A stretch of 25,491 nt of DNA from JANSYP01 sp038751255. GTDB lineage: Bacteria > Pseudomonadota > Alphaproteobacteria > Rhodobacterales > Rhodobacteraceae. The stretch covers positions 1-25,491 of the forward strand of contig JBCDGN010000054.1 of the NCBI GenBank assembly GCA_038751255.1, read 5' to 3'. The notes under the pieces are model-generated. The model had not been told where the DNA came from, did not search any database, and saw only the letters and a program-made list of their open reading frames with translations. Positions 17,302 through 25,269 of the stretch are shown here, in pieces; within the stretch, counting starts at the first letter, position 1, and each line of letters opens with the position of its first letter. A program made the position numbers and the translations under genes.

Positions 17302-18329
17302 AATCAATGACCCTCGCCGCAGTATTGGCATCGGCTGCCCTGCCACTCTCTGCCGAAACCGAGATCCGGGCCACAGGACTGGTGTCCACGCATAAGTTTC
17401 ACACTGCGCTTGAACAGGAGTTTTATTCAGAGCTTGCCGAGAAAACGGGAATTCCGTTGGCTATCAACTTCAACCCGCTTGATATCGTAGGGGTCGATAT
17501 GCAGGACACGCTGCGGATGGTGCGCACCGGCGCGTTCGATATCGTCCAAAGCACAGTCGGCGCAGCTGCGAGGGACGATGCCTTTCTTGAAGGTATCGAC
17601 TTGATTGGCGTGTCGACCTCGATGGAGCAACTGGAAGAAGCTGTCTCTGCCTTTCGTCCCGAACTTGAAAAGCGGGTGGCAGAAAAATTCAACGCCAAGC
17701 CTTTGGCCGTTTGGCCCTATGGCCCTCAAGTGTTCTATTGCAACGCCGAGATCGCGGGTCTTGACGATTTCGAAGGGCTTAAGATCCGCTCCTACACGCC
17801 CTCGATGTCGACATTGATCGAAGCGCTTGGAGGAACGCCGGTGACAATGAGCTTTAAGGAAGTCTATCCGGCCTTGCAGCGCGGCGTTGTGGATTGCGCC
17901 ATAACCTCACCGACCTCGGGCAACACAGGCAACTGGCCTGAAGTGACCACGCATTTCCTGCCACTGGGTATCTCTTGGTCCGTCAATGCGCATTTTATCA
18001 ACCTCGACACTTGGAACAGTTTTTCCGACGAGGAGAAGGCCGCGCTTGAAACGGCTTTTGCTGAATTCGAAGCCGCATTTTGGACACTTGCGCGGGAAAA
18101 CAATGGCTGGGCAATCGCGTGTAACACAGGTGGCGAGGGCTGCGAAAACTATACGGCCTTTGATATGGTGCTGGTTGAGCCAAGCTCTGAGGACCAAGCC
18201 AAAGTGACCGCCGCAACCATGGACCAAGTGCTCCCGGGCTGGGCAGAAAGCTGTAACGCCGGATTCGCAGAGTGTTCGAGCATTTGGAACGCAACGGTCG
18301 GCGCCGCGCGTGGTATCGAACTCCAGTGA
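17298..18329 (+). CDS. TRAP transporter substrate-binding protein, DctP family
   Basis: 343 residues with a Sec signal (MKSMTLAAVLASAALPLSA) and a DctP fold. Landmarks are the typical GLKIRSYTPSMSTLIEALGG (ligand-contacting arginine), MSFKEVYPALQRGVVDCAITSPTSG and NWPEVTTHFLPLG. DctP proteins bind carboxylated solutes in the periplasm and pass them to the DctQM membrane complex using the sodium or proton gradient. The start is GTG 17298 within GTGA, overlapping the previous stop, with GGAG about 8 nt upstream. Extra cysteines in the C-terminal third (IACNTGGEGCENY, AESCNAGFAECSSIW) suggest two disulfides. Followed by a strong intercistronic hairpin. Confidence 0.93.
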   Translation: MKSMTLAAVLASAALPLSAETEIRATGLVSTHKFHTALEQEFYSELAEKTGIPLAINFNPLDIVGVDMQDTLRMVRTGAFDIVQSTVGAAARDDAFLEGIDLIGVSTSMEQLEEAVSAFRPELEKRVAEKFNAKPLAVWPYGPQVFYCNAEIAGLDDFEGLKIRSYTPSMSTLIEALGGTPVTMSFKEVYPALQRGVVDCAITSPTSGNTGNWPEVTTHFLPLGISWSVNAHFINLDTWNSFSDEEKAALETAFAEFEAAFWTLARENNGWAIACNTGGEGCENYTAFDMVLVEPSSEDQAKVTAATMDQVLPGWAESCNAGFAECSSIWNATVGAARGIELQ

Positions 18330-18350
18330 TCTGGCCCATTGAAAATTGCA

Positions 18351-18372
18351 GGGCTGTCCAACAGGACGGCCC
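18351..18372 (+). other. Intercistronic hairpin between dctP-like and dctQ-like genes
   Basis: GGGCTGTCC (18351-18359), loop AACA, GGACGGCCC (18364-18372); nine pairs with one G-U and no U-tract. It lies in the 58-nt gap, the largest in the operon, right after a binding-protein gene. This is the typical place for hairpins that stabilise the upstream message and so raise binding-protein levels relative to membrane subunits. Confidence 0.55.
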
Positions 18373-18387
18373 CACTCAGAGGCAGCC

Positions 18388-18912
18388 ATGCGCCTGATCG
18401 GCATCGCCGGGGGATACGCCTGCCTCGGCCTGTCTTTTCTGATCGTGATCGAGATCATCGCGCGAAAGGTGTTCAACTTTTCGCTCCAAGGCGTGGATGA
18501 AATCGGCGGCTATGTCGTTGCCATTACTGGTACATTCGGGATGGCACTGGCCACAGTCGCTCGCGCTCACACGCGTATCGACGTTCTGCTCTTGCGACTT
18601 CCGCGCACTGCTCAAGCCTGGCTAAATCTTTTGGCCTATGTGGCCCTTGGGGCCGGTGCTGCATTTATGGCTTGGATGGGGTGGCGCACGCTTGCGGATA
18701 GCCTGGCCTTCGGTGCAGTTTCATCGACCCCCCTCCAAGTGCCGCTTTGGGTCCCGCAATCTCTTTGGGTGGGGGGCTTGTGTCTCTTTGCGCTTGCAGC
18801 GCTTTGGACCGCTCTGCGAGGGTTGATGGCCTTACGCCACGGGATTGAAGCGGCTGATCGCGTTCTAGCGCCCCCAAGCCTGGAAGAAGAAATCGAAGAG
18901 GCGCGGCGATGA
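18388..18912 (+). CDS. TRAP transporter small permease, DctQ family
   Basis: 174 residues with four membrane helices: LIGIAGGYACLGLSFLIVIEIIARKVF, GGYVVAITGTFGMALATVA, WLNLLAYVALGAGAAFMAWMGW and SLWVGGLCLFALAALWTAL. The ARKVFNFSLQGVDEIGGY segment is the DctQ hallmark. The start is ATG 18388 with AGAGG 6-10 nt upstream; a TTG further upstream (18346) would place the hairpin inside the gene. It overlaps dctM by 4 nt. Confidence 0.9.
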   Translation: MRLIGIAGGYACLGLSFLIVIEIIARKVFNFSLQGVDEIGGYVVAITGTFGMALATVARAHTRIDVLLLRLPRTAQAWLNLLAYVALGAGAAFMAWMGWRTLADSLAFGAVSSTPLQVPLWVPQSLWVGGLCLFALAALWTALRGLMALRHGIEAADRVLAPPSLEEEIEEARR

Positions 18913-20210
18913 TCGATCCCGTCGGGTCTCTCATCGGGTTCGGCATCATGCTGGGGCTGATGTTCATTGGCCTGCATGTGGGCATCGCGATGTTGGCAAC
19001 CGGCATTTTAGGAGCGCTGGTCTATTTCGGGCCGCCGGTCCTACTGTCTTTCGGGACCAATCTTTGGTCAGTGATGAATGACTTTCTGCTCACCACCATT
19101 CCCTTGTTCGTTTTATTGGGAGAGTTGCTTCTGCGGGCAGGCATCACTCGAAACATGTATGCCAGCCTGTCCGATTGGCTGACACGGCTGCCAGGCGGAT
19201 TGCTTCACACCAATATCGGCGCTTGTGCGATCTTTTCTGCCGTCTCGGGCTCTTCGGTGGCCACTGCCGCCACAATCGGCACAGTCGCGTTGGACGAATT
19301 CCAGCGCCGATCCTACCATGAACCCTTGGTCCTTGGGACCATTGCCGCAGGCGCCACGCTGGGCATTCTAATCCCGCCATCGGTCAATCTGATCATCTAT
19401 GGCGCACTGACCAACACCTCCATCGGGCAACTCTTTGCCGCTGGGATCTTACCGGGGTTGATCCTAACGGGTCTCTTCATGGTCGTGATCGCGGCAGCGG
19501 CGATCCTTAAACCGTCCCTCGCCGAGCGCGAAACGGTGCGTTCACCCAGAAGCGAGCGGCTCCGTCGCTTGCGGTTTTTGCTGCCACCGTTGGGGATTTT
19601 TGTGGTCGTGATGGGAGCGATCTATGGTGGCTGGGCGACGCCTACTGAGGCCGCCGCTCTGGGTGTCGTCCTGGCTTTTGGACTGGCTTGGAGCAACGGC
19701 GCGCTAAGCTTTGCGATGTTACATGACGCCTTCATTGCCACCATGAAAACATCTGCGATGCTCCTGTTCATCATCACAGCAGCGTTCTTTTTGAATTTCA
19801 TCGTCGGGCTCTTGGGCGTTCCACAGGCACTGAGTGGCGTGATCACCGATCTTGGGCTGAACGCGACCGAGATGATCATCATCCTCGTTCTGTTCTATCT
19901 GGTCATGGGGTGTTTCCTTGAAACCCTATCGATGATGGTCGGGACGATTCCGGTGGTGATGCCCGTGGTGCTCTACCTGGGCATTGATCCCGTCTGGTTT
20001 GGGATTTTCCTCGTAATCATGATGGAGCTGGCACTGATCACGCCGCCCGTTGGGATGAACCTTTATGTGGTCCAAGGTGTGCGCGGTCGTGGCGAGTTGG
20101 CGGATGTCTATCGCGGCATCCTACCGTTCGTGATGGTCATGCTCTTGATGGTGGCGCTGATCACCATATGGCCGGGGATTGTGATGCTTGTTCCGGAGCT
20201 GCTTTATTGA
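18909..20210 (+). CDS. TRAP transporter large permease, DctM family
   Basis: 433 residues, about twelve membrane helices. Landmarks: FLLTTIPLFVLLGELLLRAG, GLLHTNIGACAIFSAVSGSSVATAATIGTVA (the DctM signature), GTIAAGATLGILIPPSVNLIIYGALTNTSIGQLFAAGI, GGWATPTEAAALGV and LALITPPVGMNLYVVQGV. It forms the conducting subunit with DctQ. ATGA overlap with dctQ; its TGA overlaps the TTG start of the next gene. Confidence 0.95.
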   Translation: MIDPVGSLIGFGIMLGLMFIGLHVGIAMLATGILGALVYFGPPVLLSFGTNLWSVMNDFLLTTIPLFVLLGELLLRAGITRNMYASLSDWLTRLPGGLLHTNIGACAIFSAVSGSSVATAATIGTVALDEFQRRSYHEPLVLGTIAAGATLGILIPPSVNLIIYGALTNTSIGQLFAAGILPGLILTGLFMVVIAAAAILKPSLAERETVRSPRSERLRRLRFLLPPLGIFVVVMGAIYGGWATPTEAAALGVVLAFGLAWSNGALSFAMLHDAFIATMKTSAMLLFIITAAFFLNFIVGLLGVPQALSGVITDLGLNATEMIIILVLFYLVMGCFLETLSMMVGTIPVVMPVVLYLGIDPVWFGIFLVIMMELALITPPVGMNLYVVQGVRGRGELADVYRGILPFVMVMLLMVALITIWPGIVMLVPELLY

Positions 20211-21466
20211 CGGGTTTGCAGCGCGCTGAGCGCTTATTTGAAGAACTGGCACGAAACAGTGCGGATCCCCCTGGAGTGACCCGTGCAAGCTACGGCACGG
20301 GCGAAGATCTTGCCCATAGCATGATCCAACGCGAGGCAGAGGGTTTAGGGTTAGTAATACGCACCGATGCTATCGGAAGCCTCTATATCACGCTTCCAGG
20401 CCTTAACCGCTCAGAGCCAGCGCTGATGACTGGGTCGCATTTGGACAGCGTGCCCCATGGCGGCAACTATGATGGGGCGGCTGGGGCCCTCGCCGGATTG
20501 GTGATGCTGGAACGATTGTTGGACTACGCACCGCCCCCCTGCGACGTGACCTTGATGGTGATCCGCGCCGAGGAAATGATCTGGTTTCCGGAACACTACT
20601 TGGGCAGTCGCGCGGCTTTTGGTCTCTTGCCACCGGACACGCCTGATCATGTCCGCCGTTCTGATACCGGGTTGACGCTCTCCGAGCATATCATCGCTGC
20701 TGGGTTCGATCCGGACGCCATTCGTAGTTCCAAACCACAGATCACGGCCTCGGCGATCCGGGCCTTTGTCGAGGTCCATATAGAGCAGGGTCCCATGCTG
20801 GTGCAGGCCAACCGACCCGTTGGGATTGTCAGCAGCATTCGCGGCAATATCCGCCACCGTTTTGGCAAGATCATCGGTGAAACAACTCATGCTGGAGGCG
20901 TGCCCCGTAACCTACGTCGGGATGTCGTTCTGGCAGGCGCAGATCTACTCGGACAACTAGAAGGCTTCTGGCAAGAAGCAGAAGCACGCGGTGAGGATTT
21001 GGTAATAACAGTCGGCGAGTTCGCGACGGATGCTGCGAGCCACGGCATTACCAAAGTGCCCGGCCTTTTAAGATTCTCGCTTGATGCGCGCAGCCAGAGT
21101 GAGACGGTGCTGGATACCCTAGAGGCCTTCCTTCAGGAACAGGCCGTCAGGATCGGTCAGCAACGGCGGGTCAAGATAGAGCTCGGACCAAGAACCCGCG
21201 CCGCCGTCGCCCCGATGGCGCCCGATGTGATCGCAGGCCTTCAAGGGGCGGCGGAAGCCTGTGGGGTGTCTTGTCTCGATCTGCCATCAGGCGGTGGGCA
21301 TGACTGTGCCGTCTTTGCCGGGCAAGGCGTGCGCTGCGGAATGATCTTTGTGCGCAATGAAAATGGCAGTCACAATCCTGACGAACGCATGGAGTTTAAG
21401 GACTTCGCCGCGGCCTGTGATGTGTTGACCAAATGGGTGCAGAGCGAGCTGCAAATTTCCCGCTAG
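20207..21466 (+). CDS. M20-family Zn hydrolase (N-carbamoyl-amino-acid hydrolase / allantoate amidohydrolase type)
   Basis: 419 residues. Binuclear metal ligands of the carbamoylase branch are visible: His78 and Asp80 in GSHLDSVPHGGNYDG, Asp89, Glu122-Glu123 in IRAEEMIWFPEHYLGSRAAFG, His191 in VEVHIEQGPML, and His389 in NGSHNPDE. His228 in THAGGVPRNLRRD matches the dimerisation-domain histidine. Such enzymes cleave N-carbamoyl amino acids or allantoate to free amino product, ammonia and CO2. The residues after EE (usually GSRF or GARF) are MIWF, a departure that may affect specificity. The start is TTG 20207, overlapping the dctM stop (TTGA), with GGAG 8 nt upstream. Last gene of the plus operon. 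Confidence 0.88.
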   Translation: MTGLQRAERLFEELARNSADPPGVTRASYGTGEDLAHSMIQREAEGLGLVIRTDAIGSLYITLPGLNRSEPALMTGSHLDSVPHGGNYDGAAGALAGLVMLERLLDYAPPPCDVTLMVIRAEEMIWFPEHYLGSRAAFGLLPPDTPDHVRRSDTGLTLSEHIIAAGFDPDAIRSSKPQITASAIRAFVEVHIEQGPMLVQANRPVGIVSSIRGNIRHRFGKIIGETTHAGGVPRNLRRDVVLAGADLLGQLEGFWQEAEARGEDLVITVGEFATDAASHGITKVPGLLRFSLDARSQSETVLDTLEAFLQEQAVRIGQQRRVKIELGPRTRAAVAPMAPDVIAGLQGAAEACGVSCLDLPSGGGHDCAVFAGQGVRCGMIFVRNENGSHNPDERMEFKDFAAACDVLTKWVQSELQISR

Positions 21467-21484
21467 GCCACATTCACTATCTGT

Positions 21485-22840
21485 TTAGGACACTTCGTCC
21501 CGTGCACGTTGCCACAACGCCTCTGCTGCCGCTTGGGCCTCTTGCATGACCATCTCTTCATCCACTCGCAGGGCGCGGTGGTTCTCTACCACGACCTCTC
21601 CATTGATGATGACATGTTTGACGTCTCGACCATGGCCCACATGGGTGATCGCCCCAAGCGCATCCAATAGCGGCGTGAAATGCGGCTGAGCGGCATCGAC
21701 AAGAACGATATCGGCCTTTCGCCCCGGTTCGAGCGCACCCAGTTGATCTTGCAGTCCCATGGCTCGGGCACCATTGCGCGTTGCCATTGTCAGCATTTCG
21801 CCCGGGTCCCAGCCGTCTTCCACCGTTTCGGTTTGTACCCGTCCCATCGCCAAGGCCCAGCGCATAACCTCGATCATATCGGCATGCATGTTGTCGGTGC
21901 ACAAACAGAGGTTGGCACCTGCTTCGGTCAGTTTTCGGGTGGGCGCGATGGTGCCACCCGTTGCATTGCCCTTTGGGATGTGAGCAACATGGACGCCCGC
22001 ATTTCCGATCCGGTTGATATCGGTTTCGCCAAGGTGAATGCAATGTGCCGCAATCAACTGGTCTGACAGCAGGCCCAAGCTGTCCAGCAGCTCTGGCGGG
22101 GACATCCCATCGCGTTCCTGGATGCGAGCCACCTCGATCTTGCTTTGGGAGAGATGGGTCGTCACCGTCAGTCCGGTGGTATCCCGCGCCTCGCGGATCT
22201 CTTTCAGAAAGTCGGTGGAACATGTATCCGGTGCATGGGCTGCGATCTGCACGCCAATACGACCGTCAGCGGTGCCGTGAAACTGTTGGTGGAGCGCGAG
22301 ACACGCATCCAGCGTCCTGCGCCCAATGTCGGTATCATACTTCCAGCGACCTTTTGAGACCCCGGAGAAATCGACGTCATGCACCCGCCCCGAGCTCCAC
22401 ACGCGCAAGCCAAGATCGGCCATGGCGGGAACGGTGAGATCCTGGTGCACATAGGTGTCTCCGATAAGTGTTGAGCCGAATTTCATTGCTTCCAACGCAC
22501 CGAGGCGCGCCAAGGCAACGGCTTCTTCTGGCGTTACCATGTGGCCCTGAGGGACACCGGGGGTGTAAGCGGGGGCGAACCCCATATCTTCAGCAACGCC
22601 CCTGACCATGGTCAGGATCGCGTGGGTATGCACGTTCACAAGGCCGGGCAAAGCAATCAATCCCGTCCCGTCAAACACGCGTTCGGCGGTCGGCGCAGGT
22701 GCTTCCCCCACCGGTTCGACGCGGGAAATCAGATCCCCTTGCACAACGATACGGCCCTTGGGGATGGCAGGTTGGCCACCGTCAGGAACGATGTGCACGC
22801 CTTCGATCACCAGCGTGTCGTCGGTCTCGGTCTCTATCAT
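21485..22840 (-). CDS. Metal-dependent amidohydrolase (AtzA/TrzN, MTA/SAH deaminase-like)
   Basis: 451 residues of the amidohydrolase superfamily, deaminase/chlorohydrolase branch. Metal ligands visible: His71 and His73 in NVHTHAILTMVRG, His229 in TTHLSQSKIEV, and Asp316 in LCTDNM; His266 in AAHCIHL is the usual substrate-side histidine. The Glu that normally follows the third metal His (HxxE) is Gln232 here, so catalysis may differ from standard deaminases. The C-terminal beta domain GALEPGRKADIVLVD is typical. Likely hydrolytic deamination or ring C-N cleavage of an N-heterocycle in the cytoplasm. Start ATG 22840 follows AGAAGG; 12 nt downstream of the ATPase stop. Last gene of the minus operon, ending 18 nt from the convergent operon. 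Confidence 0.87.
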   Translation of the reverse strand: MIETETDDTLVIEGVHIVPDGGQPAIPKGRIVVQGDLISRVEPVGEAPAPTAERVFDGTGLIALPGLVNVHTHAILTMVRGVAEDMGFAPAYTPGVPQGHMVTPEEAVALARLGALEAMKFGSTLIGDTYVHQDLTVPAMADLGLRVWSSGRVHDVDFSGVSKGRWKYDTDIGRRTLDACLALHQQFHGTADGRIGVQIAAHAPDTCSTDFLKEIREARDTTGLTVTTHLSQSKIEVARIQERDGMSPPELLDSLGLLSDQLIAAHCIHLGETDINRIGNAGVHVAHIPKGNATGGTIAPTRKLTEAGANLCLCTDNMHADMIEVMRWALAMGRVQTETVEDGWDPGEMLTMATRNGARAMGLQDQLGALEPGRKADIVLVDAAQPHFTPLLDALGAITHVGHGRDVKHVIINGEVVVENHRALRVDEEMVMQEAQAAAEALWQRARDEVS

Positions 22841-22852
22841 CGCGCAGCCTTC

Positions 22853-23644
22853 TCAGTGGTGGGTGATGTGGCGCAAGAAGCTCTGTGCCCCTTGCGTTTG
22901 CGGCGCGCTGAATATCTGGTCCGGCGCGCCTTGTTCGGCGATTGCGCCATCCTCCATGTAGATCACGCGATCGGCGACATTGCGGGCAAAGCTCATCTCA
23001 TGGGTCACCACAACCATGGTCATTCCATCGCGTGCAAGTGTTTGCATGACATCGAGAACTTCCTGCACCAGTTCCGGATCGAGGGCCGATGTGGGCTCAT
23101 CAAAAAGCATGACCCTGGGTTCCATCGCGAGCGCCCGGGCGATGGCCACCCGCTGCTGCTGTCCACCCGAAAGCTCTGCGGGGCGTTTATGGGCGTGTTC
23201 CGTCAATTGGACCTGTGCCAACTTGGTTTCGGCAATATTCATGGCCTTGGCGCGCGACATCCGGCGGACTTTTTCTGGACCGATTGCTACGTTCTGGCGG
23301 GCGGTGAGATGAGGGAACAGATTAAATCTCTGAAAGACGAAACCAAACTGGCTGCGCTGCTCGGCAGCGCGGGCTTCAGATGCCGGGCGCCAAGCTTGAT
23401 CCTTTCCGGCGTGGCTTCCGCCGACGGGGTCGCCATCCAGATAAACTGTGCCCTCATCGGGGTCTTCCAATCGATTGAGACAGCGAAGGAAGGTGGTCTT
23501 GCCCGACCCGGAGGCGCCAATGACGACAACAGTCTCTCCTTGAACTACATCCAATGAGACGCCCCTTAGCACAGTGTGGTCGCCAAACCGCTTGACCAAA
23601 CTGTCGACGCGGATGACCGGTATCTCGGGGGGCGCGGTCACCAT
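22853..23644 (-). CDS. Polar amino acid ABC transporter ATP-binding protein
   Basis: About 263 residues. Walker A GASGSGKTTFLRCLNRLEDPDEG, Q-loop FVFQRFNLFPHLTARQNV, signature LSGGQQQRVAIARALAMEPRVMLFDEPTSALDPELVQEVL and switch VVVTHEMSFARNVADRVIYM are those of the HisP/GlnQ group. An insert of about 20 residues (GGSHAGKDQAWRPASEARAA) between Walker A and the Q-loop is as usually found in HisP-like ATPases. The start is placed at ATG 23644, overlapping the permease end by 7 nt; an upstream in-frame start at 23680 is possible but adds a non-conserved stretch. Confidence 0.93.
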   Translation of the reverse strand: MVTAPPEIPVIRVDSLVKRFGDHTVLRGVSLDVVQGETVVVIGASGSGKTTFLRCLNRLEDPDEGTVYLDGDPVGGSHAGKDQAWRPASEARAAEQRSQFGFVFQRFNLFPHLTARQNVAIGPEKVRRMSRAKAMNIAETKLAQVQLTEHAHKRPAELSGGQQQRVAIARALAMEPRVMLFDEPTSALDPELVQEVLDVMQTLARDGMTMVVVTHEMSFARNVADRVIYMEDGAIAEQGAPDQIFSAPQTQGAQSFLRHITHH

Positions 23645-24291
23645 GTGGGGAGCCGTCTTTCGAGCCGCACAGAAAGCCAACTGAGCGCCTTGATCAGCAC
23701 ATAATAGTAGAGCGCGAGCAAGGTGTAGATTTCGAAAGGAACAAAATGAACCGAGATGATCGCTTGTCCGGCGCGGGTCAGTTCATAAACGGAAATTACC
23801 GACAGAAGCGAAGAGTTTTTCACCAGGCTGATCAGTTCGTTGGTCAGCGGCGGGATCATCTGACGGTAGGCTTGCGGCAGCAGGATCCAGACCAAAACCT
23901 GGCGGTGACGCATGCCGATTGACATCGCAGCTTCGGTCTGTCCACGCTCAATCGCGCCTACGCCGCCACGCACAACCTCTGCGACGAAAGCCGCTGCGTT
24001 CAGTGACAATGCGATCACCCCGGCCCAGAACTCATCGAAGCGGATGCCAACGATCGGCAAGGCAAAGAACACAAGAAAAATCTGGATGAGGAGAGGCGTG
24101 CCTCGGATGAAGTCGACATATCCCGCCACCAGCCAACGTAGCAACCGGCTCCGCGACAACGCCGCCAAGCCTAAAACAACGCCCAAGATCAAGCCAAGTG
24201 CCGCAGAAAGTACTGAAACCTGAATCGTAACAATCATACCCTCCGCAAGAAGCGGTATGCTCTCGCGGATAATATCCCAATCGATTTGCAT
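23638..24291 (-). CDS. Polar amino acid ABC transporter permease (HisM/GlnP family)
   Basis: 217 residues from ATG 24291 (a TTG at 24306 is the alternative). Membrane segments include LLAEGMIVTIQVSVLSAALGLILGVVLGLAAL at the N-terminus. The family signature FIRGTPLLIQIFLVFFALP precedes the EAA loop IERGQTEAAMSIGMRHRQVLVWILLPQAYRQMIPPLTNELISLVKNSSL. It probably homodimerises, since only one permease gene is present. Separated from the binding-protein gene by 75 nt containing a hairpin; its stop lies inside the ATPase start. Confidence 0.94.
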   Translation of the reverse strand: MQIDWDIIRESIPLLAEGMIVTIQVSVLSAALGLILGVVLGLAALSRSRLLRWLVAGYVDFIRGTPLLIQIFLVFFALPIVGIRFDEFWAGVIALSLNAAAFVAEVVRGGVGAIERGQTEAAMSIGMRHRQVLVWILLPQAYRQMIPPLTNELISLVKNSSLLSVISVYELTRAGQAIISVHFVPFEIYTLLALYYYVLIKALSWLSVRLERRLPTW

Positions 24292-24317
24292 GGAAGGTCC
24301 CGCCAAGGAAAACCACC

Positions 24318-24337
24318 CGCCTTCTGCGAAGAAGGCG
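24318..24337 (-). other. Intercistronic hairpin between amino acid SBP and permease genes
   Basis: A perfect 8-bp stem (CGCCTTCT and AGAAGGCG) around a 4-nt loop lies in the 75-nt gap directly after the binding-protein gene and lacks a U-tract. As with the TRAP binding protein, it probably protects the upstream message from 3' decay so that more binding protein than permease is made. Confidence 0.55.
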
Positions 24338-24366
24338 CGGCAGATGTGTTCAGCGCTAGACGCGGT

Positions 24367-25221
24367 TTAGACGAAAGTTGGAATTTCGTCGGCGAGGTCC
24401 ATGCGGAAGCCGAACCATTTCTCCTGAAGCTCGTAGATTTCTTCTGTGCCCTTCAGCCTGTTCAACTCGCTGTCGAGCCATGCGACGATTTCTGGATCCT
24501 CGAGGCGCGCTGCGATCCCGGCCCAGTTGGGTTTGCCGACGGGACGGACCAGGGCATACGCGCCGGGGCGGTCTTTCATCACTTGTCCTAGGGTCGGCAA
24601 CGTATTGAGCACCCCGTCAACGGAACCTTGGCTGAGTGCGAGATAGGCTGCTGGATGGTCGTCGTAAATCTTGACCTCTGAAAAGCCGGTCCCTTTGGCC
24701 GCTGCGATTTCTGTGTCGAGATCGGGCTTCATCATTTCCCCGGGCGATCCAAGCTTCACGCCGAGGACTTTACCGGAGAGATCATCAACAGATTTGATCG
24801 CGCCAGCATCGTCTGCACGGATCAACAGCGCTTGGCTTGCCTCGGCATAAGGAATGGAGAAAGCAACCTTCTCAAGACGTTCTTTACGGTAGCTCATCGA
24901 CGACATGATGACATCGAAACGCCCGGCATAAAGCGCAGGGATCACACCTGACCATTGTGTGTCGATAAACTCAGGTTCGACCCCAAGAGCGGTGCACATG
25001 ACCGTTGCCAGATCGACATCGTATCCGACGATCTTGCCCTTGTCGCGGAAAGTGAACGGCGGATAGGTCGCTTCGCAACCGATCCGCAAGACACCGGAGT
25101 CTTTGACTTCGGCGAGCGTTTTGCCGGCCGCTAGCGCTCCGCGCGGCAAGATCAAAGGCGCAGCTAGTCCAGCGGCGGCACCCAACAGAATGCTTCGACG
25201 GGTCGGATTTGACTTTGTCAT
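24367..25221 (-). CDS. Polar amino acid ABC transporter substrate-binding protein
   Basis: 284 residues with a twin-arginine-like signal (RRSILLGAAAGLAAPLILP, cleavage near ALAAGK) and a periplasmic SBP-bac-3 fold. Landmarks: VLRIGCEATYPPFTFRDKGKIVGYDVDLATVMCTALG, WSGVIPALYAGRFDVIMSSMSYRKERLEKVAFSIPY, and a C-terminal NRLKGTEEIYELQEKWFG. The ligand arginine of this family lies in the SYRKERLEKV segment. These proteins bind amino acids and amino-acid-like compounds. ATG 25221 follows GGGAGAA; the upstream in-frame start at 25293 would run through the operator and is rejected. First gene of the minus operon; its start lies 48 bp from the palindrome at 25270. Confidence 0.93.
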   Translation of the reverse strand: MTKSNPTRRSILLGAAAGLAAPLILPRGALAAGKTLAEVKDSGVLRIGCEATYPPFTFRDKGKIVGYDVDLATVMCTALGVEPEFIDTQWSGVIPALYAGRFDVIMSSMSYRKERLEKVAFSIPYAEASQALLIRADDAGAIKSVDDLSGKVLGVKLGSPGEMMKPDLDTEIAAAKGTGFSEVKIYDDHPAAYLALSQGSVDGVLNTLPTLGQVMKDRPGAYALVRPVGKPNWAGIAARLEDPEIVAWLDSELNRLKGTEEIYELQEKWFGFRMDLADEIPTFV

Positions 25222-25269
25222 AGGCTTCTCCCTGATTGTGGCGTACAGGCGAGGCGATAAGCGCCCACG

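Noticed and set aside
13417..21466. A complete standard allantoin pathway
   Set aside because: No urate oxidase, HIU hydrolase, OHCU decarboxylase or ureidoglycolate lyase gene is present, and the racemase-like protein lacks the cysteines of allantoin racemase.
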